A stretch of 64,000 nucleotides of DNA, from positions 186,001-250,000 of the forward strand of contig JADJPZ010000004.1 in NCBI GenBank assembly GCA_016713025.1, given 5' to 3'. Shown here piece by piece: positions 31,566-40,800 of the stretch (the stretch's first letter is position 1; each line of letters opens with the position of its first letter). The notes beneath the pieces are model-generated. The model worked only from the letters and a program-made list of their open reading frames with translations. It did no database searches and was not told the origin of the DNA. The translations under genes and the position numbers were made by a program. This DNA comes from Saprospiraceae bacterium (lineage in GTDB: Bacteria; Bacteroidota; Bacteroidia; Chitinophagales; Saprospiraceae).

Positions 31566-32101
31566 TTAGTTCTACTTTGACAAATTATCCGGACTTTCCG
31601 ATTGATTGGTTACTGTTGGGTTAACCCAACAGTTGTGACCCTAATTTAATGTGAATTCGGGTTGGGGCATTTTATATTACTCCTTTATACCAAACAGAAA
31701 ATTGATTGCGAAAATTTACAATCATAATTATTTAATTTACAATATATTATGATTTAAATTTTTCGCAGAATATTTTCTGTCCACTATAAATAATAGGGGC
31801 GTAGCCCTATAATCTGTGTAATCACAGTTCCAAAACATATAATCAGGGGCGTTAGCCATGTAATCTTAAAACAATTTCAGCATCATTAAAGATGTCAGGC
31901 CGAATCCGCGTTAATTTAACCTTACATTTATGCCGACGAGAATTTATTTTTCTAAAGACGATGATACACATGTCTTTATGTTAAAAATAATTCTGTCGCC
32001 ATTTTTAGGAATCTTTAACTTTGAAAAAATATTAGGTCTACTGTTGATTACATTTTGAAAGTGTAATTGACTTAGATTTTTGAAGGTGATAAAGTAGAAT
32101 T
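31566..32101. mobile_element. TIR element, family 1, inverted long form (about 535 bp)
   Basis: Left end TTAGTTCTACTTTGAC...CCGATTGATTGG...ACTGTTGGGTTAACCCAACA...GTGACCCTAATTTA (31566-31649) is the reverse complement of the right half of copies 1 and 2. Right end GTTGATTACAT...GTGTAATTGACTTAGATTTT...GATAAAGTAGAATTA (32043-32101) is the reverse complement of their left half. About 393 bp of unrelated sequence lies between, including two imperfect repeats AGGGGCGTAGCCCTATAATC / AGGGGCGTTAGCCATGTAATC. No coding region in it. Either a longer ancestral form or an insertion into a short form. Confidence 0.7.
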
Positions 32102-32403
32102 AGTTACAAGGAAGTCATGGTTCATTTGGTAAACACATAAAGAATGAAAGATATTGTTCAGCCACCGTTATGGAAGATGTCACAAAGTATGTACTTTTAT
32201 TCCAAAATTTGATTTACAAATATGAGGTCACTTTTGGATGAAATAATTTTAAACATACCTTAAAAGGTAATCAATTTTTTAAATGAAAAATTGGATATTT
32301 TCAATCAATTTGTAAAAATTATTTAAAAACTTTAAGGAAATAGTTTTGCCCGCATAAACAACCAAAACAATTAAAAAGATTTAACAATTTAAAAGAGAAA
32401 CAG
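32102..32403. other. AT-rich gap before the deformylase-like gene
   Basis: Nothing recognisable apart from general AT richness; no gene, hairpin or TAnnTTTG box close enough to serve as a clear promoter. Confidence 0.4.
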
Positions 32404-32889
32404 ATGAAACATCTTGATGACCTCCTACAACTCGGCAATCCAGTACTTTATGAAATCTCTGATCCCGTGCTTTTTTCAGAGAAGGAGCTTGTTTCAGGTT
32501 GGGTTGCAGACATGCACAATGTGATGGAGGAAATCAGGGCAAAATATCATTTTGGAAGAGCGATTGCTGCCCCTCAGTTAGGGATAATGAAAAGACTGAT
32601 CTATATGAACATCGACAGACCTATTGTTTTTATCAATCCCGAATTGACTGATCTCAGCGCTGAGATGATGGAAATTTGGGATGACTGCATGTGTTTTCCA
32701 AATCTGCTGGTAAAGGTGAAGCGGCATAAAAGTCTTAATATTGACTATCTGGACGAAAACTGGCAGCCACAAAACCGGAGAATGACAGATGATCTTTCAG
32801 AACTACTACAACACGAGTATGATCACTTAGAAGGAATTTTATGTACTATGAGAGCCATAGATCACAAATCATTCAAGTGGAGAAATTAA
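32404..32889 (+). CDS. Divergent peptide deformylase-like protein
   Basis: 161 residues. Peptide deformylases have three motifs: GxGxAAPQxG, EGCLS and QHExDHLxG. Here motif 1 is GRAIAAPQLG and motif 3 is QHEYDHLEG with metal ligands His137 and His141 and catalytic Glu138. Motif 2 is altered to DDCMCFPN, keeping the metal-binding Cys95 but replacing the flanking Glu-Gly and Leu-Ser. All metal ligands are thus present, so catalysis is possible, but it is unlikely to be the sole housekeeping Def. Such variants may act on other formylated substrates or be secondary deformylases; this is inference. The gene stands alone between two repeat-rich gaps. Confidence 0.82.
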   Translation: MKHLDDLLQLGNPVLYEISDPVLFSEKELVSGWVADMHNVMEEIRAKYHFGRAIAAPQLGIMKRLIYMNIDRPIVFINPELTDLSAEMMEIWDDCMCFPNLLVKVKRHKSLNIDYLDENWQPQNRRMTDDLSELLQHEYDHLEGILCTMRAIDHKSFKWRN

Positions 32890-32939
32890 GTATTCATCTA
32901 CATTTACCCACCCCAACCCTCAACTGTCTTCCGGATCGT

Positions 32940-33095
32940 CGCAGTTTACAACTGCGATGCCATAAATTAGGAATTTATAATCAATGTCGTTTATGTAAGA
33001 TAAATTTATCTGTTTTTACCCATCCTAAGTCCTTCCCTCCAAAGGGAAGGACTTCATAATGTGGTCTTATCTTAACGACATTGAATTTATAATTC
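32940..33095. repeat. Palindromic REP-like element
   Basis: Three nested dyads: CGCAGTT-tac-AACTGCG (32940-32956), AAGTCCTTCCCT-ccaa-AGGGAAGGACTT (33027-33038 and 33043-33054, perfect 12-bp stem), and flanking imperfect arms AATTTATAATCAATGTCGTT (from 32973) facing AACGACATTGAATTTATAAT (33073-33092). The right half recurs at 17396-17455. The layout resembles REP/REPIN sequences mobilised by REP-associated tyrosine transposases. It lies between convergent genes and may also terminate transcription from both sides. Confidence 0.7.
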
Positions 33096-33177
33096 TCAGC
33101 CTGCAAAAAGCCATATGTCAGATAAATTTGTGAGGATTCTTTACACTCCTAAATCAGGCAATCGAATTGCAAATTCT

Positions 33178-33351
33178 ATAACCTAAAAATCTAAAATGAT
33201 AATCTATTACGACCTCCAAATACTTCAAAATCAGTCGCATTGCTCACTTTTAGCTTCGCACCATAGTGGTGACTATGATTTGTCGCTAAAAGTGCTGATT
33301 TTCTTGTATTTGAAGCTCTCACTACGAATCTCATTTTAGATATTTAGGTAT
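33178..33351. repeat. 174-bp long imperfect palindrome
   Basis: Outer arms ATAACCTAAAAATCTAAAAT (33178-) and its near complement ATTTTAGATATTTAGGTAT (to 33351) continue inward through CAAATACTTCAAAATCAG facing CTGATTTTCTTGTATTTG, then CACTTTTAGC facing GCTAAAAGTG, to a centre CATAGT-ggtg-ACTATG (33262-33277). The whole segment could fold into one cruciform or hairpin with bulges. Located 91 bp before the 3' end of yqgE, between convergent genes. No coding content. Confidence 0.8.
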
Positions 33352-33441
33352 AATAATTGGATCGTTTTGACAAACTGTTACTATCAGGGTTATTGCCAGT
33401 AATTTTATCCGCCTGTTTATTCAATCGCGTTTTTATGGTAC

Positions 33442-33990
33442 TTAATTTAAACTCACTGCGTCCGGCATCTGTGCGATCACGGTATAGGTATTTCCTTTAT
33501 TGTGCAGTACGGTTTGCCAAAGTACAAAGGGTTTTATTTTAAAGAGGTAATTGGCATCCATGTCTTCTACAATCCATGACGTCTCCTGCATCTCCTCAAT
33601 TAATTGTCCTTCTGTCCAGCCGGAGTAACCTACAAAAAATTTAATGTTATTGTCTTTTATCAGGCCGTTTTCCATCAGGAATTTGAGTTTTTCGAAATCA
33701 CCGCCCCAATAGACACCGGGACAGACTTCCAGACTATTGTCAAGCATATCACCTACATTGTGTAAGTAATGAAGACTGTCTACTGCTACCGGGCCACCTA
33801 CAAATACTGCCGCCTTAGATTCAGGAAAATCGGGTAGTAGTTCATTTACTTTAATGTCAAGAGTCTTGTTGAGAACAAAACCGGTAGTACCGTGGTCGCC
33901 GTGCTCACATATCAGCACTACTGTCCTTTTGAAATTTGGATCCAGCATAAATGGTTCTGCTAAGAGTATTTTTCCGGCTTTTATTTCCAT
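33442..33990 (-). CDS. YqgE/AlgH family protein (UPF0301)
   Basis: 182 residues, cytoplasmic. Family pattern is clear: GKILLAEPFMLDPNFKRTVVLICEHGDHGTTGFVLNK, then VFVGGPVAVDSLHYLH, GVYWGGDFE and FVGYSGWTEGQLIEEM. The YqgE/AlgH fold is structurally known, but its biochemical role is unsettled; older links to transcriptional control in Pseudomonas do not transfer. Last gene of a four-gene minus-strand operon queD-folE-fabD-yqgE, one base after fabD. Confidence 0.93.
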   Translation of the reverse strand: MEIKAGKILLAEPFMLDPNFKRTVVLICEHGDHGTTGFVLNKTLDIKVNELLPDFPESKAAVFVGGPVAVDSLHYLHNVGDMLDNSLEVCPGVYWGGDFEKLKFLMENGLIKDNNIKFFVGYSGWTEGQLIEEMQETSWIVEDMDANYLFKIKPFVLWQTVLHNKGNTYTVIAQMPDAVSLN

Positions 33991-33991
33991 A

Positions 33992-34867
33992 TTAAAGGGT
34001 GATTGTTTCAGTATTACGATCTACTTTTTTGATAAGACCTGACAATATCTTTCCGGAACCTCCCGCTTCAATAAAGGTAGTGATACCATTTTTGATCATA
34101 TTTTCTATGGTTTGAGTCCATTTTACAGCTCCGGTGAGTTGGGCAATCAGGTTTAACTTTATAATCTCAGGATCCGTTTCCGCCTGAGCTGTGACATTCT
34201 GATAAACCGGACAAGCAGGTGTACTGAAATGAGTATTCATAATGGCTTCTTCCAGTTCTACTCTGGCTGGCTCCATCAATGGGCTATGAAATGCACCTCC
34301 CACTTCAAGTCGGATAGCTCGTTTAGCACCGGCTTCAGTCAGTTTTTGCATCGCCTGTTCAACACCAGGTATGCTACCTGAAATCACTAATTGGCCCGGG
34401 CAATTAAAATTGGCGGCGACTACTATTTCGTCCACACTGTGACAAATATTTTCCACCACGTCATTGTCAAGGCCCAATATAGCTGCCATCGTGCCGGGTA
34501 TGGCTTCACAAGCTGCCTGCATAGCCATAGCCCTTTTATAAACCAATCTAAGGCCGTCATCAAAACTGAGAGTGCCATTTGCCACCAATGCAGTAAATTC
34601 TCTAAGTGAGTGCCCAGCTACTGCGTCCGGCTTTTTATGGTCTTTGGCCGAAAGCGTGGCTATGGAGTGTACAAATAAGGCTGGCTGGGTCACTTTGGTT
34701 TGTTTTAAATCTTCAGCAGTACCATTAAACATGATGCCAGAAAGGGCAAATCCGACTATTTCATCTGCCCGCATAAAGATATCTCTGGCTTTTTCACTGG
34801 ATTCATACAAGTCTTTGCCCATACCTTCAAACTGTGCCCCCTGTCCAGGAAAAACTATGGCTCTCAT
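33992..34867 (-). CDS. fabD: Malonyl-CoA:ACP transacylase
   Basis: 291 residues, standard FabD length. Transfers malonyl from CoA to acyl carrier protein to start fatty-acid elongation. Visible residues: the GQGAQ oxyanion loop at 8-12, nucleophile Ser87 in GHSLREFTAL, and His194 in GGAFHSPLM. The usual motif is GHSLGE; here Gly is replaced by Arg at residue 89 (codon AGA, one base from GGA), next to the nucleophile elbow, which could hinder activity or be a sequence error. Lies in the queD-folE-fabD-yqgE operon, with one base between folE and fabD. Other fatty-acid genes are not nearby. Confidence 0.95.
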   Translation of the reverse strand: MRAIVFPGQGAQFEGMGKDLYESSEKARDIFMRADEIVGFALSGIMFNGTAEDLKQTKVTQPALFVHSIATLSAKDHKKPDAVAGHSLREFTALVANGTLSFDDGLRLVYKRAMAMQAACEAIPGTMAAILGLDNDVVENICHSVDEIVVAANFNCPGQLVISGSIPGVEQAMQKLTEAGAKRAIRLEVGGAFHSPLMEPARVELEEAIMNTHFSTPACPVYQNVTAQAETDPEIIKLNLIAQLTGAVKWTQTIENMIKNGITTFIEAGGSGKILSGLIKKVDRNTETITL

Positions 34868-34868
34868 T

Positions 34869-35465
34869 TTATCTCAATTTTGCTGTAATTAAACTTAAAA
34901 ACTCATTTCGTGTCTCTATATTTCTAAACGCACCGGTAAATGCAGATGTTGTGGTAACTGAATTTTGTTTTTGTACACCTCGCATCATCATACACATATG
35001 AGCTGCTTCTATTACAACAGCTACGCCCAGAGGTTTGAGGGTGTCGTCTATGGAGTGCAGGATTTCATGTGTCATTCTTTCCTGAACCTGCAGTCTTCTG
35101 GCAAAAACATCTACCACGCGAGGAATTTTGCTCAACCCAACTACATAGCCGTTTGGTATGTATGCTATGTGTGCTTTGCCGTAAAAAGGTAGGAGATGAT
35201 GTTCACACATGGAGTATACTTCTATATCTTTGACTACGACCATTTCACTGTAATCTTCCTTAAAGAGAGCTGAATTCAATATGTCAGAAGCACTTTGCTG
35301 ATAACCTTGTGTCAAAAACTGAAACGCTTTTGCTGCTCTTTCAGGTGTTTTATGAAGTCCTTCACGATCAGGATTTTCACCTATCTGTTGCAGGATATTT
35401 GTATAACTTTTTCTTATGGATTCAGTTATCCGGGGATCGTAATGGTCTTGTTTTTTGTATGCCAT
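34869..35465 (-). CDS. folE: GTP cyclohydrolase I
   Basis: 198 residues, type IA enzyme. Converts GTP to 7,8-dihydroneopterin triphosphate, the entry to folate, biopterin and queuosine. Motifs: Zn ligands in MCEHHLLPFYGKAHIAYIP and HMCMMMRGV, substrate region GLSKIPRVVDVFARRLQVQERMT and the C-terminal RNEFLSLI. Six bases separate it from queD, and one from fabD downstream. Pairing with queD indicates that at least part of its product goes to 6-carboxytetrahydropterin and 7-deazaguanine. Confidence 0.97.
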   Translation of the reverse strand: MAYKKQDHYDPRITESIRKSYTNILQQIGENPDREGLHKTPERAAKAFQFLTQGYQQSASDILNSALFKEDYSEMVVVKDIEVYSMCEHHLLPFYGKAHIAYIPNGYVVGLSKIPRVVDVFARRLQVQERMTHEILHSIDDTLKPLGVAVVIEAAHMCMMMRGVQKQNSVTTTSAFTGAFRNIETRNEFLSLITAKLR

Positions 35466-35471
35466 CTAATT

Positions 35472-35891
35472 TTATTTTTCACCATAATATTCTGCATAGA
35501 TTGTATCCGTTTCCTGCAGTTTTACACAATGCAAGGTACAACCTTTGATATGTGGTTCGAGTTGTTGCCAAATGAGAAGAGTCATATTTTCTGTAGTAGG
35601 CATCATTCCTGCGGGCAAAAAGTCTGTATCGAGATTGAGATTGGAATGGTCGAGTTTGTCAGTTATGACTTCTCTTATGATCTTACTGAGCTTTTTAGCA
35701 TCATGCACAAAACCAATCAAGGGATCAGGAGTTCCTTTGACGGTAACATATAGGGTATAATTATGTCCGTGCCAGTTTTTGTTGGCACATTTTCCAAAGT
35801 ATGAAAAATTTTCTTCTTCCGTCCACTCACTGATCCACAGCTTATGAGCGGCATTAAATTTTTCAACCCTTGTAAGATATACGATCGCCAT
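35472..35891 (-). CDS. queD: 6-carboxytetrahydropterin synthase (QueD/PTPS family)
   Basis: 139 residues. Zn-binding histidines His16 (FNAAHKL), His41 and His43 (WHGHNY) and catalytic Cys35 (CANKNWHGHNY) are present, as is the C-terminal Glu in CVKLQETDTIYAEY. QueD uses dihydroneopterin triphosphate, the FolE product, to make 6-carboxytetrahydropterin for queuosine; eukaryote-type PTPS would make 6-pyruvoyl tetrahydropterin. Cys spacing and bacterial context favour QueD. First gene of the operon, preceded by a -7 box TACCTTTG 27 bp upstream. queC and queE are not in the window. Confidence 0.9.
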   Translation of the reverse strand: MAIVYLTRVEKFNAAHKLWISEWTEEENFSYFGKCANKNWHGHNYTLYVTVKGTPDPLIGFVHDAKKLSKIIREVITDKLDHSNLNLDTDFLPAGMMPTTENMTLLIWQQLEPHIKGCTLHCVKLQETDTIYAEYYGEK

Positions 35892-35917
35892 GAATTATGT
35901 TTCTGAAAAATCGGACG

Positions 35918-35925
35918 CAAAGGTA
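35918..35925 (-). promoter_or_regulatory. -7 box (TACCTTTG) of the queD-folE-fabD-yqgE operon
   Basis: Minus-strand TACCTTTG, a perfect TAnnTTTG match 27 bp before the queD ATG. The region farther upstream runs into the family-2 TIR element (35964-36119), so upstream activating sequence may have been displaced. Confidence 0.55.
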
Positions 35926-35963
35926 CAATAAAAATCATCAATTGGAGCATGTTTGAATATTGA

Positions 35964-36119
35964 GTGTGTATAACATATTTCACTTTTTTGATGACAACTA
36001 GAAGTGAACAGCACTGCAAACGTGATACACGTGTTGCTTTTAGTAATAATGGGTGGGTCGTCCCTAAGGGAACGAGGGTAGTGAAGAGCATAAACAAAAG
36101 TGCAATAAGTTAAACGATG
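35964..36119. mobile_element. 156-bp TIR element, family 2, copy 1
   Basis: Left terminus GTGTGTATAACATATTTCAC (35964-35983); right terminus GTGCAATAAGTTAAACGATG (36100-36119), a degenerate complement. Interior has GGTCGTCC...GGGAACGAGGGTAGTGAAGAG. An element of exactly the same length and orientation lies at 54624-54779 with well-preserved 20-bp ends. No coding capacity. Confidence 0.65.
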
Positions 36120-36195
36120 AATTTTGATGATGGGGTGAATATTGTATTTTTTGCTGTAAAAAGCAATCTTTCACTGTCTTAAGGTACCTGTATCA

Positions 36196-37689
36196 CTACA
36201 ATTTCTTTACTATCCAAGCCCTAATATCTAAATAAAGTATAGATCTCCGCTCAAAAACATCAGATTCTAATGCTATCAATTCGAGATCAAACTCTTTTAA
36301 CATCTTTTTTCTTTCGTTGACAGGTGCTTGGGTTATTTTTTGAAAAAACTTTAATGTAGTCTTCTGTAGTTTATTCTTTTCTTCCATTTTATTGAAAAAC
36401 TGCTTGGCTCCTTTGATAAGATATTCCATGATATGATCATTGCCTGCATCAAAGTGGGCCATTAAAAACATAAGCTGACTATAGCCCTGAATGTCTTCTC
36501 TTAAGGATCCGACTTCCATTTGAAAGATAAGGTTCAGGTATTTTAAAGCTGTGGAGTGATCACCTGCCATCAGATGCATCCATGCGATTTTGAAGTAGAA
36601 AACCAATATTCTGTGGGCATCCAGCTTAAGCTTATACCTTTGAATTCGTTTTAAGGTAGAGGGTATGACCTGCAGTCCTTCTTTGTAGGACTCATGGAGA
36701 AAATGGTAATTCAGTCTTCCATAATGCACATATAGGAATGATATGATCTGAGTGTTATTATTAAAAGTTGCATAGTTGTCTGTTCTGTATTTTTCCAGTT
36801 CATCCATGTACTTGTCATATTTATCGATGATGCGCAAATTGTAGGTACAAGTGAGCAGATAGTGATATCCTCTCATGTACAGATCAGGATCATCATCAAT
36901 CAGATGTGGCGTATTGTCAAAAAGTTCTACCCACTTTTCTGCATTGATCAGACAATTTTCAAAATCTAAGCATATGTAATAAAGCCATACGAGAGATTGA
37001 TACAAATAAATTTTTTCATGGTAGGCCACACCCTCTTTAGTATTGTATTCCATCAGCCATTTGTACCTGTACATGAAGTCATTGAGTTCATCTACATTTT
37101 TTACATGACCATTTTTGACATAATGGCTGTGGAGAAGTATTCTGATATTTGAAAGTCGGGCTATGTTGTCTATTTGTTGGATCTTTTCATCACATTTTGC
37201 TATCAGTTCCGGTACCATTTCCGGACCGCTGCGTGTTATGTGCCTTGACTCGATATTTTTTTCAGTTTCAAATATTGAAAGATGGAGGATATTATTGTCT
37301 GATTTTTCTGCAAGAATTTTTGCTTTATCAAGTATTTTCAAGGCTTGAAGGTAGAGTCCTTTGCCGTACAATATGTCAGCATAATCCAGATACTCACGGA
37401 GTTGAATATCTGTTTTTTTCTGAATATGTATCATCCTGAGACTCATCATCAGTTGTTTATAAAGGTGTCGTTTCAGATTGGAGTATTGGTTTTTATCGAC
37501 GCCTTTGAGCTTGCCGAGAATGAGATTATCATTGACATCTTTTTGTTTGTCAATCATCTCAAACAATTGCATGTACTTCAATGAATCACTATCCTGTATT
37601 CTTGATGTATAAAAAGTAAAATTCCTCTTTTCAGCTTTTGTCAGGGATTTTACTAGTTGGAATAGTTGATCTGACTGCGAGATGGGCAT
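36196..37689 (-). CDS. Large helical (TPR-like) cytoplasmic protein of unknown function
   Basis: 497 residues, no signal peptide. Starts MPISQSDQLFQLVKSLTKAEKRNFTFY, a pattern seen in Bacteroidota-specific conserved proteins, and is almost completely helical. TPR-like helical hairpins are visible around 100-180 (YLDYADILYGKGLYLQALKILDKAKILAEK) and 335-395 (AWMHLMAGDHSTALKYLNLIFQ), suggesting a protein-interaction scaffold. No catalytic motif recognised. Divergent from gltB, with about 180 bp between the starts; own transcription unit. Confidence 0.75.
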   Translation of the reverse strand: MPISQSDQLFQLVKSLTKAEKRNFTFYTSRIQDSDSLKYMQLFEMIDKQKDVNDNLILGKLKGVDKNQYSNLKRHLYKQLMMSLRMIHIQKKTDIQLREYLDYADILYGKGLYLQALKILDKAKILAEKSDNNILHLSIFETEKNIESRHITRSGPEMVPELIAKCDEKIQQIDNIARLSNIRILLHSHYVKNGHVKNVDELNDFMYRYKWLMEYNTKEGVAYHEKIYLYQSLVWLYYICLDFENCLINAEKWVELFDNTPHLIDDDPDLYMRGYHYLLTCTYNLRIIDKYDKYMDELEKYRTDNYATFNNNTQIISFLYVHYGRLNYHFLHESYKEGLQVIPSTLKRIQRYKLKLDAHRILVFYFKIAWMHLMAGDHSTALKYLNLIFQMEVGSLREDIQGYSQLMFLMAHFDAGNDHIMEYLIKGAKQFFNKMEEKNKLQKTTLKFFQKITQAPVNERKKMLKEFDLELIALESDVFERRSILYLDIRAWIVKKL

Positions 37690-37866
37690 AACAATAAAAT
37701 TTTAAATAAAAAGCTGAATTACAATGATTTGTAACAAATTTTTAATTTTTGAAAATAACATTAGAAGCTCAATTGATGGTTTCTGTTCGGTAAATATAAT
37801 ATAATATTGTCTTCCAATTGTATAATTGCAAAATAAAATTCTAAAATCATAATATAAAATCGTTGT

Positions 37867-40800
37867 ATGCAATCTGTTGAAAATGACCAGGGACTGTATT
37901 TACCTCAGCTGGAAAAGGATGCTTGCGGTATAGGATTGATAGCCCATCTTCAGGGTGATAAATCTTATAGTATCGTAAGTGATGCACTGACTATGCTTGA
38001 AAATATGGAGCACCGTGGAGCATGTGGATGTGAAGAAAATACAGGAGACGGAGCTGGGATTTTGACACAGATTCCGTACATATTTTTTAGGAATTATGCT
38101 GAAAAAATCGGTCAGACACTACCGGAAGATGGACATTATGCTGTAGGGTTTACTTTTATTCCCAAAGATGATATTCAAAAAAAACACATAATTCAGCTCA
38201 TCAGTGAAATCCTTGGGTCTCATCATTTCAGATTGCTGTTTACAAGGGAAGTACCAACAGACAATAGTATGCTCGGGCAAGGTGCATTAGATACAGAGCC
38301 TGATATGATTCAACTGTTTGTGGCACCTGATGATGTTAAGGTCGTTCGCCACGATTTGGAGAGAAAGCTATATGTGATCAGAAACCACATTGTCCGTGTA
38401 GTAATTCAACACTACCCTCAACTTAAGGAAGTATTTTACTTTCCATCCTTTTCTTCTCAGACTATAATATATAAAGGACAACTCAGAGCGATACAGATCA
38501 GGTCATATTTTAAAGATTTACAGGATACTCAATTCACTTCAGCCATCGCTCTGGTGCACTCAAGATTTTCAACCAACACCGTACCGAGATGGAAACTTGC
38601 TCAGCCTTTCAGATGCATTGCTCACAATGGGGAGATCAATACAGTCCAGGGCAATGTCAACTGGTGGACGGCCAGAGAAAAAGATCTTGTTTCTGACATG
38701 TACAGCCAAAATGATTTTAAGCATCTGTTACCTGTGTGCAGCGATACACTTTCTGATTCCGGAAATTTTGATGCTGTATTGGAGTTTTTGTTCAGGAATG
38801 GTTATAGCATGCCTCATGCATTGATGATGATGGTCCCTGAAGCATTTCAGAATGACAATGGCATGGACGCGTATAAGAAAGATTTTTACAGTCACTTTGA
38901 ACCCCTGATGGAACCGTGGGATGGACCTGCATCGATTTGTTTCTCCGATGGTATAGTGGTAGGTGCGACAGTGGACAGAAATGGTTTACGTCCATCAAAA
39001 TATTGTGTGACAAGTGATGATAGAATCATACTCGGATCCGAATCAGGTGTGCTGGATTTACCACAGGACAAAGTTATATATAAGGGCAATCTGGCTCCCG
39101 GAAAAATTCTTATTGCAGATCTTGATGCCGGCAGAATAGTCGGTGATGATGAGTTGAAGGAAATAATATGTAAGCGGCATCCTTATAGTAAATGGAATGA
39201 TCAATTCAGGCTCAAATTAGAATCCATAGAGATACAAGATGGTGTGAAGGTTTTGGTTTTGGAATTACCACTTACCCAGCGAGAAATGGCAGCAGGTTAT
39301 ACAGAAGAAGATCAGGAAATTTTGCTCGTTTCTATGGCAGACACAGGATATGAACCTATTAATTCTATGGGTTCAGACATACCATTGGCGGTGCTGTCAA
39401 AACAAGCTCAACCTATATATAATTATTTCAAACAAGAGTTTGCTCAGGTCACTAATCCTCCCATCGATCCTTTAAGGGAAAAATTCTTCATGACCTTGCA
39501 ATGTTATTTGGGCAATTTGGGAGACATCCTGCATGTCAAACCTGAAAACACTAAACAAATTCAACTCAAAGGACCGGTTTTTTCTGATGATGATTTTCTT
39601 AAATTGTTGTCTGTACACTCTGATGAATTTAAACTTGGGAGAGTAGAAGCATTATTTGATATTGCAAACCTGGAGAACCTTCAGAAGGCCATTCAAAAGA
39701 TTTGCTTGGATACTGAAGAAAAGATAAAAAACGGAAGTACAATAATTATTCTGGACAATACATCTATATCCATAGCCAAGGCAGCAGTGCCGTCGATGAT
39801 GGCTGTAGGCGCAGTACATCACCACCTGATCAATGCCGGATTGAGAAGGAGAGCATCGATAGTAGTTAATGGCCTTGATATCATTGAGGCACATCATGTA
39901 GCATGTCTGTTGTCATTCGGTGCAGACGCAGTATATCCGTCATTGGCGTTGGAAAGTGTACACTCATATGCTTTGCAGAAGGGAAAAGACATCTATACAG
40001 CAAAGAAAAATTTTATTAAAGCACTGGATTCCGGATTACTTAAGATTATGTCAAAGCTGGGAATATCTACAGTCAATTCATATAAAGCAGCGCAGACATT
40101 TGAAGCTTTGGGTATACATAAAGAAGTTATGGACGTATGTTTCAAAGGTGCTGTATCGAGAATAGGTGGTATGACTTTTGAAATGCTGGCAAAGGAACAA
40201 CTTCACAAACATCATCTTGCATTCAGCAACTTAGATACAAACCTTCCGGAATCAGGAAGGTATCAGTGGAAACAAAGAGGTGAATTCCACCTCTTTAACC
40301 CTACATCTGTGCATCTACTCCAGCATTCCACCAAGACAGGAAACTATGAGTTATTCAAAAAATATACATCCGAGGTCAATAACCAGTCAGAAAGAGCTTG
40401 TACCCTCCGTAGTTTGCTGGATTTTAAGAAAGGTGTATCCATTCCATTGGATCAGGTCGAGCCTGCAGAAAATATCATGAAAAGGTTTGCAACAGGTGCG
40501 ATGTCTTTTGGTTCAATATCTGCAGAAGCACACACTACCCTCGCCATTGCGATGAACAAAATCGGTGGCAAAAGTAATAGTGGCGAAGGTGGCGAAGATG
40601 CTGAAAGATATAAACCACTCCCTAACGGTGATTCTGTTCGTTCTGCTATAAAACAAGTGGCATCCGGCAGATTTGGAGTAACAATAGAATATCTGAATAA
40701 TGCCGACGAAATACAAATCAAAATAGCCCAGGGGGCCAAACCAGGCGAAGGTGGGCAGTTGCCCGGACATAAAGTAGATGCCACTATCGCCCGTATCAGA

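Noticed and set aside
34965..35760. Several plus-strand frames over folE and queD
   Set aside because: Antisense shadows of strongly conserved genes.
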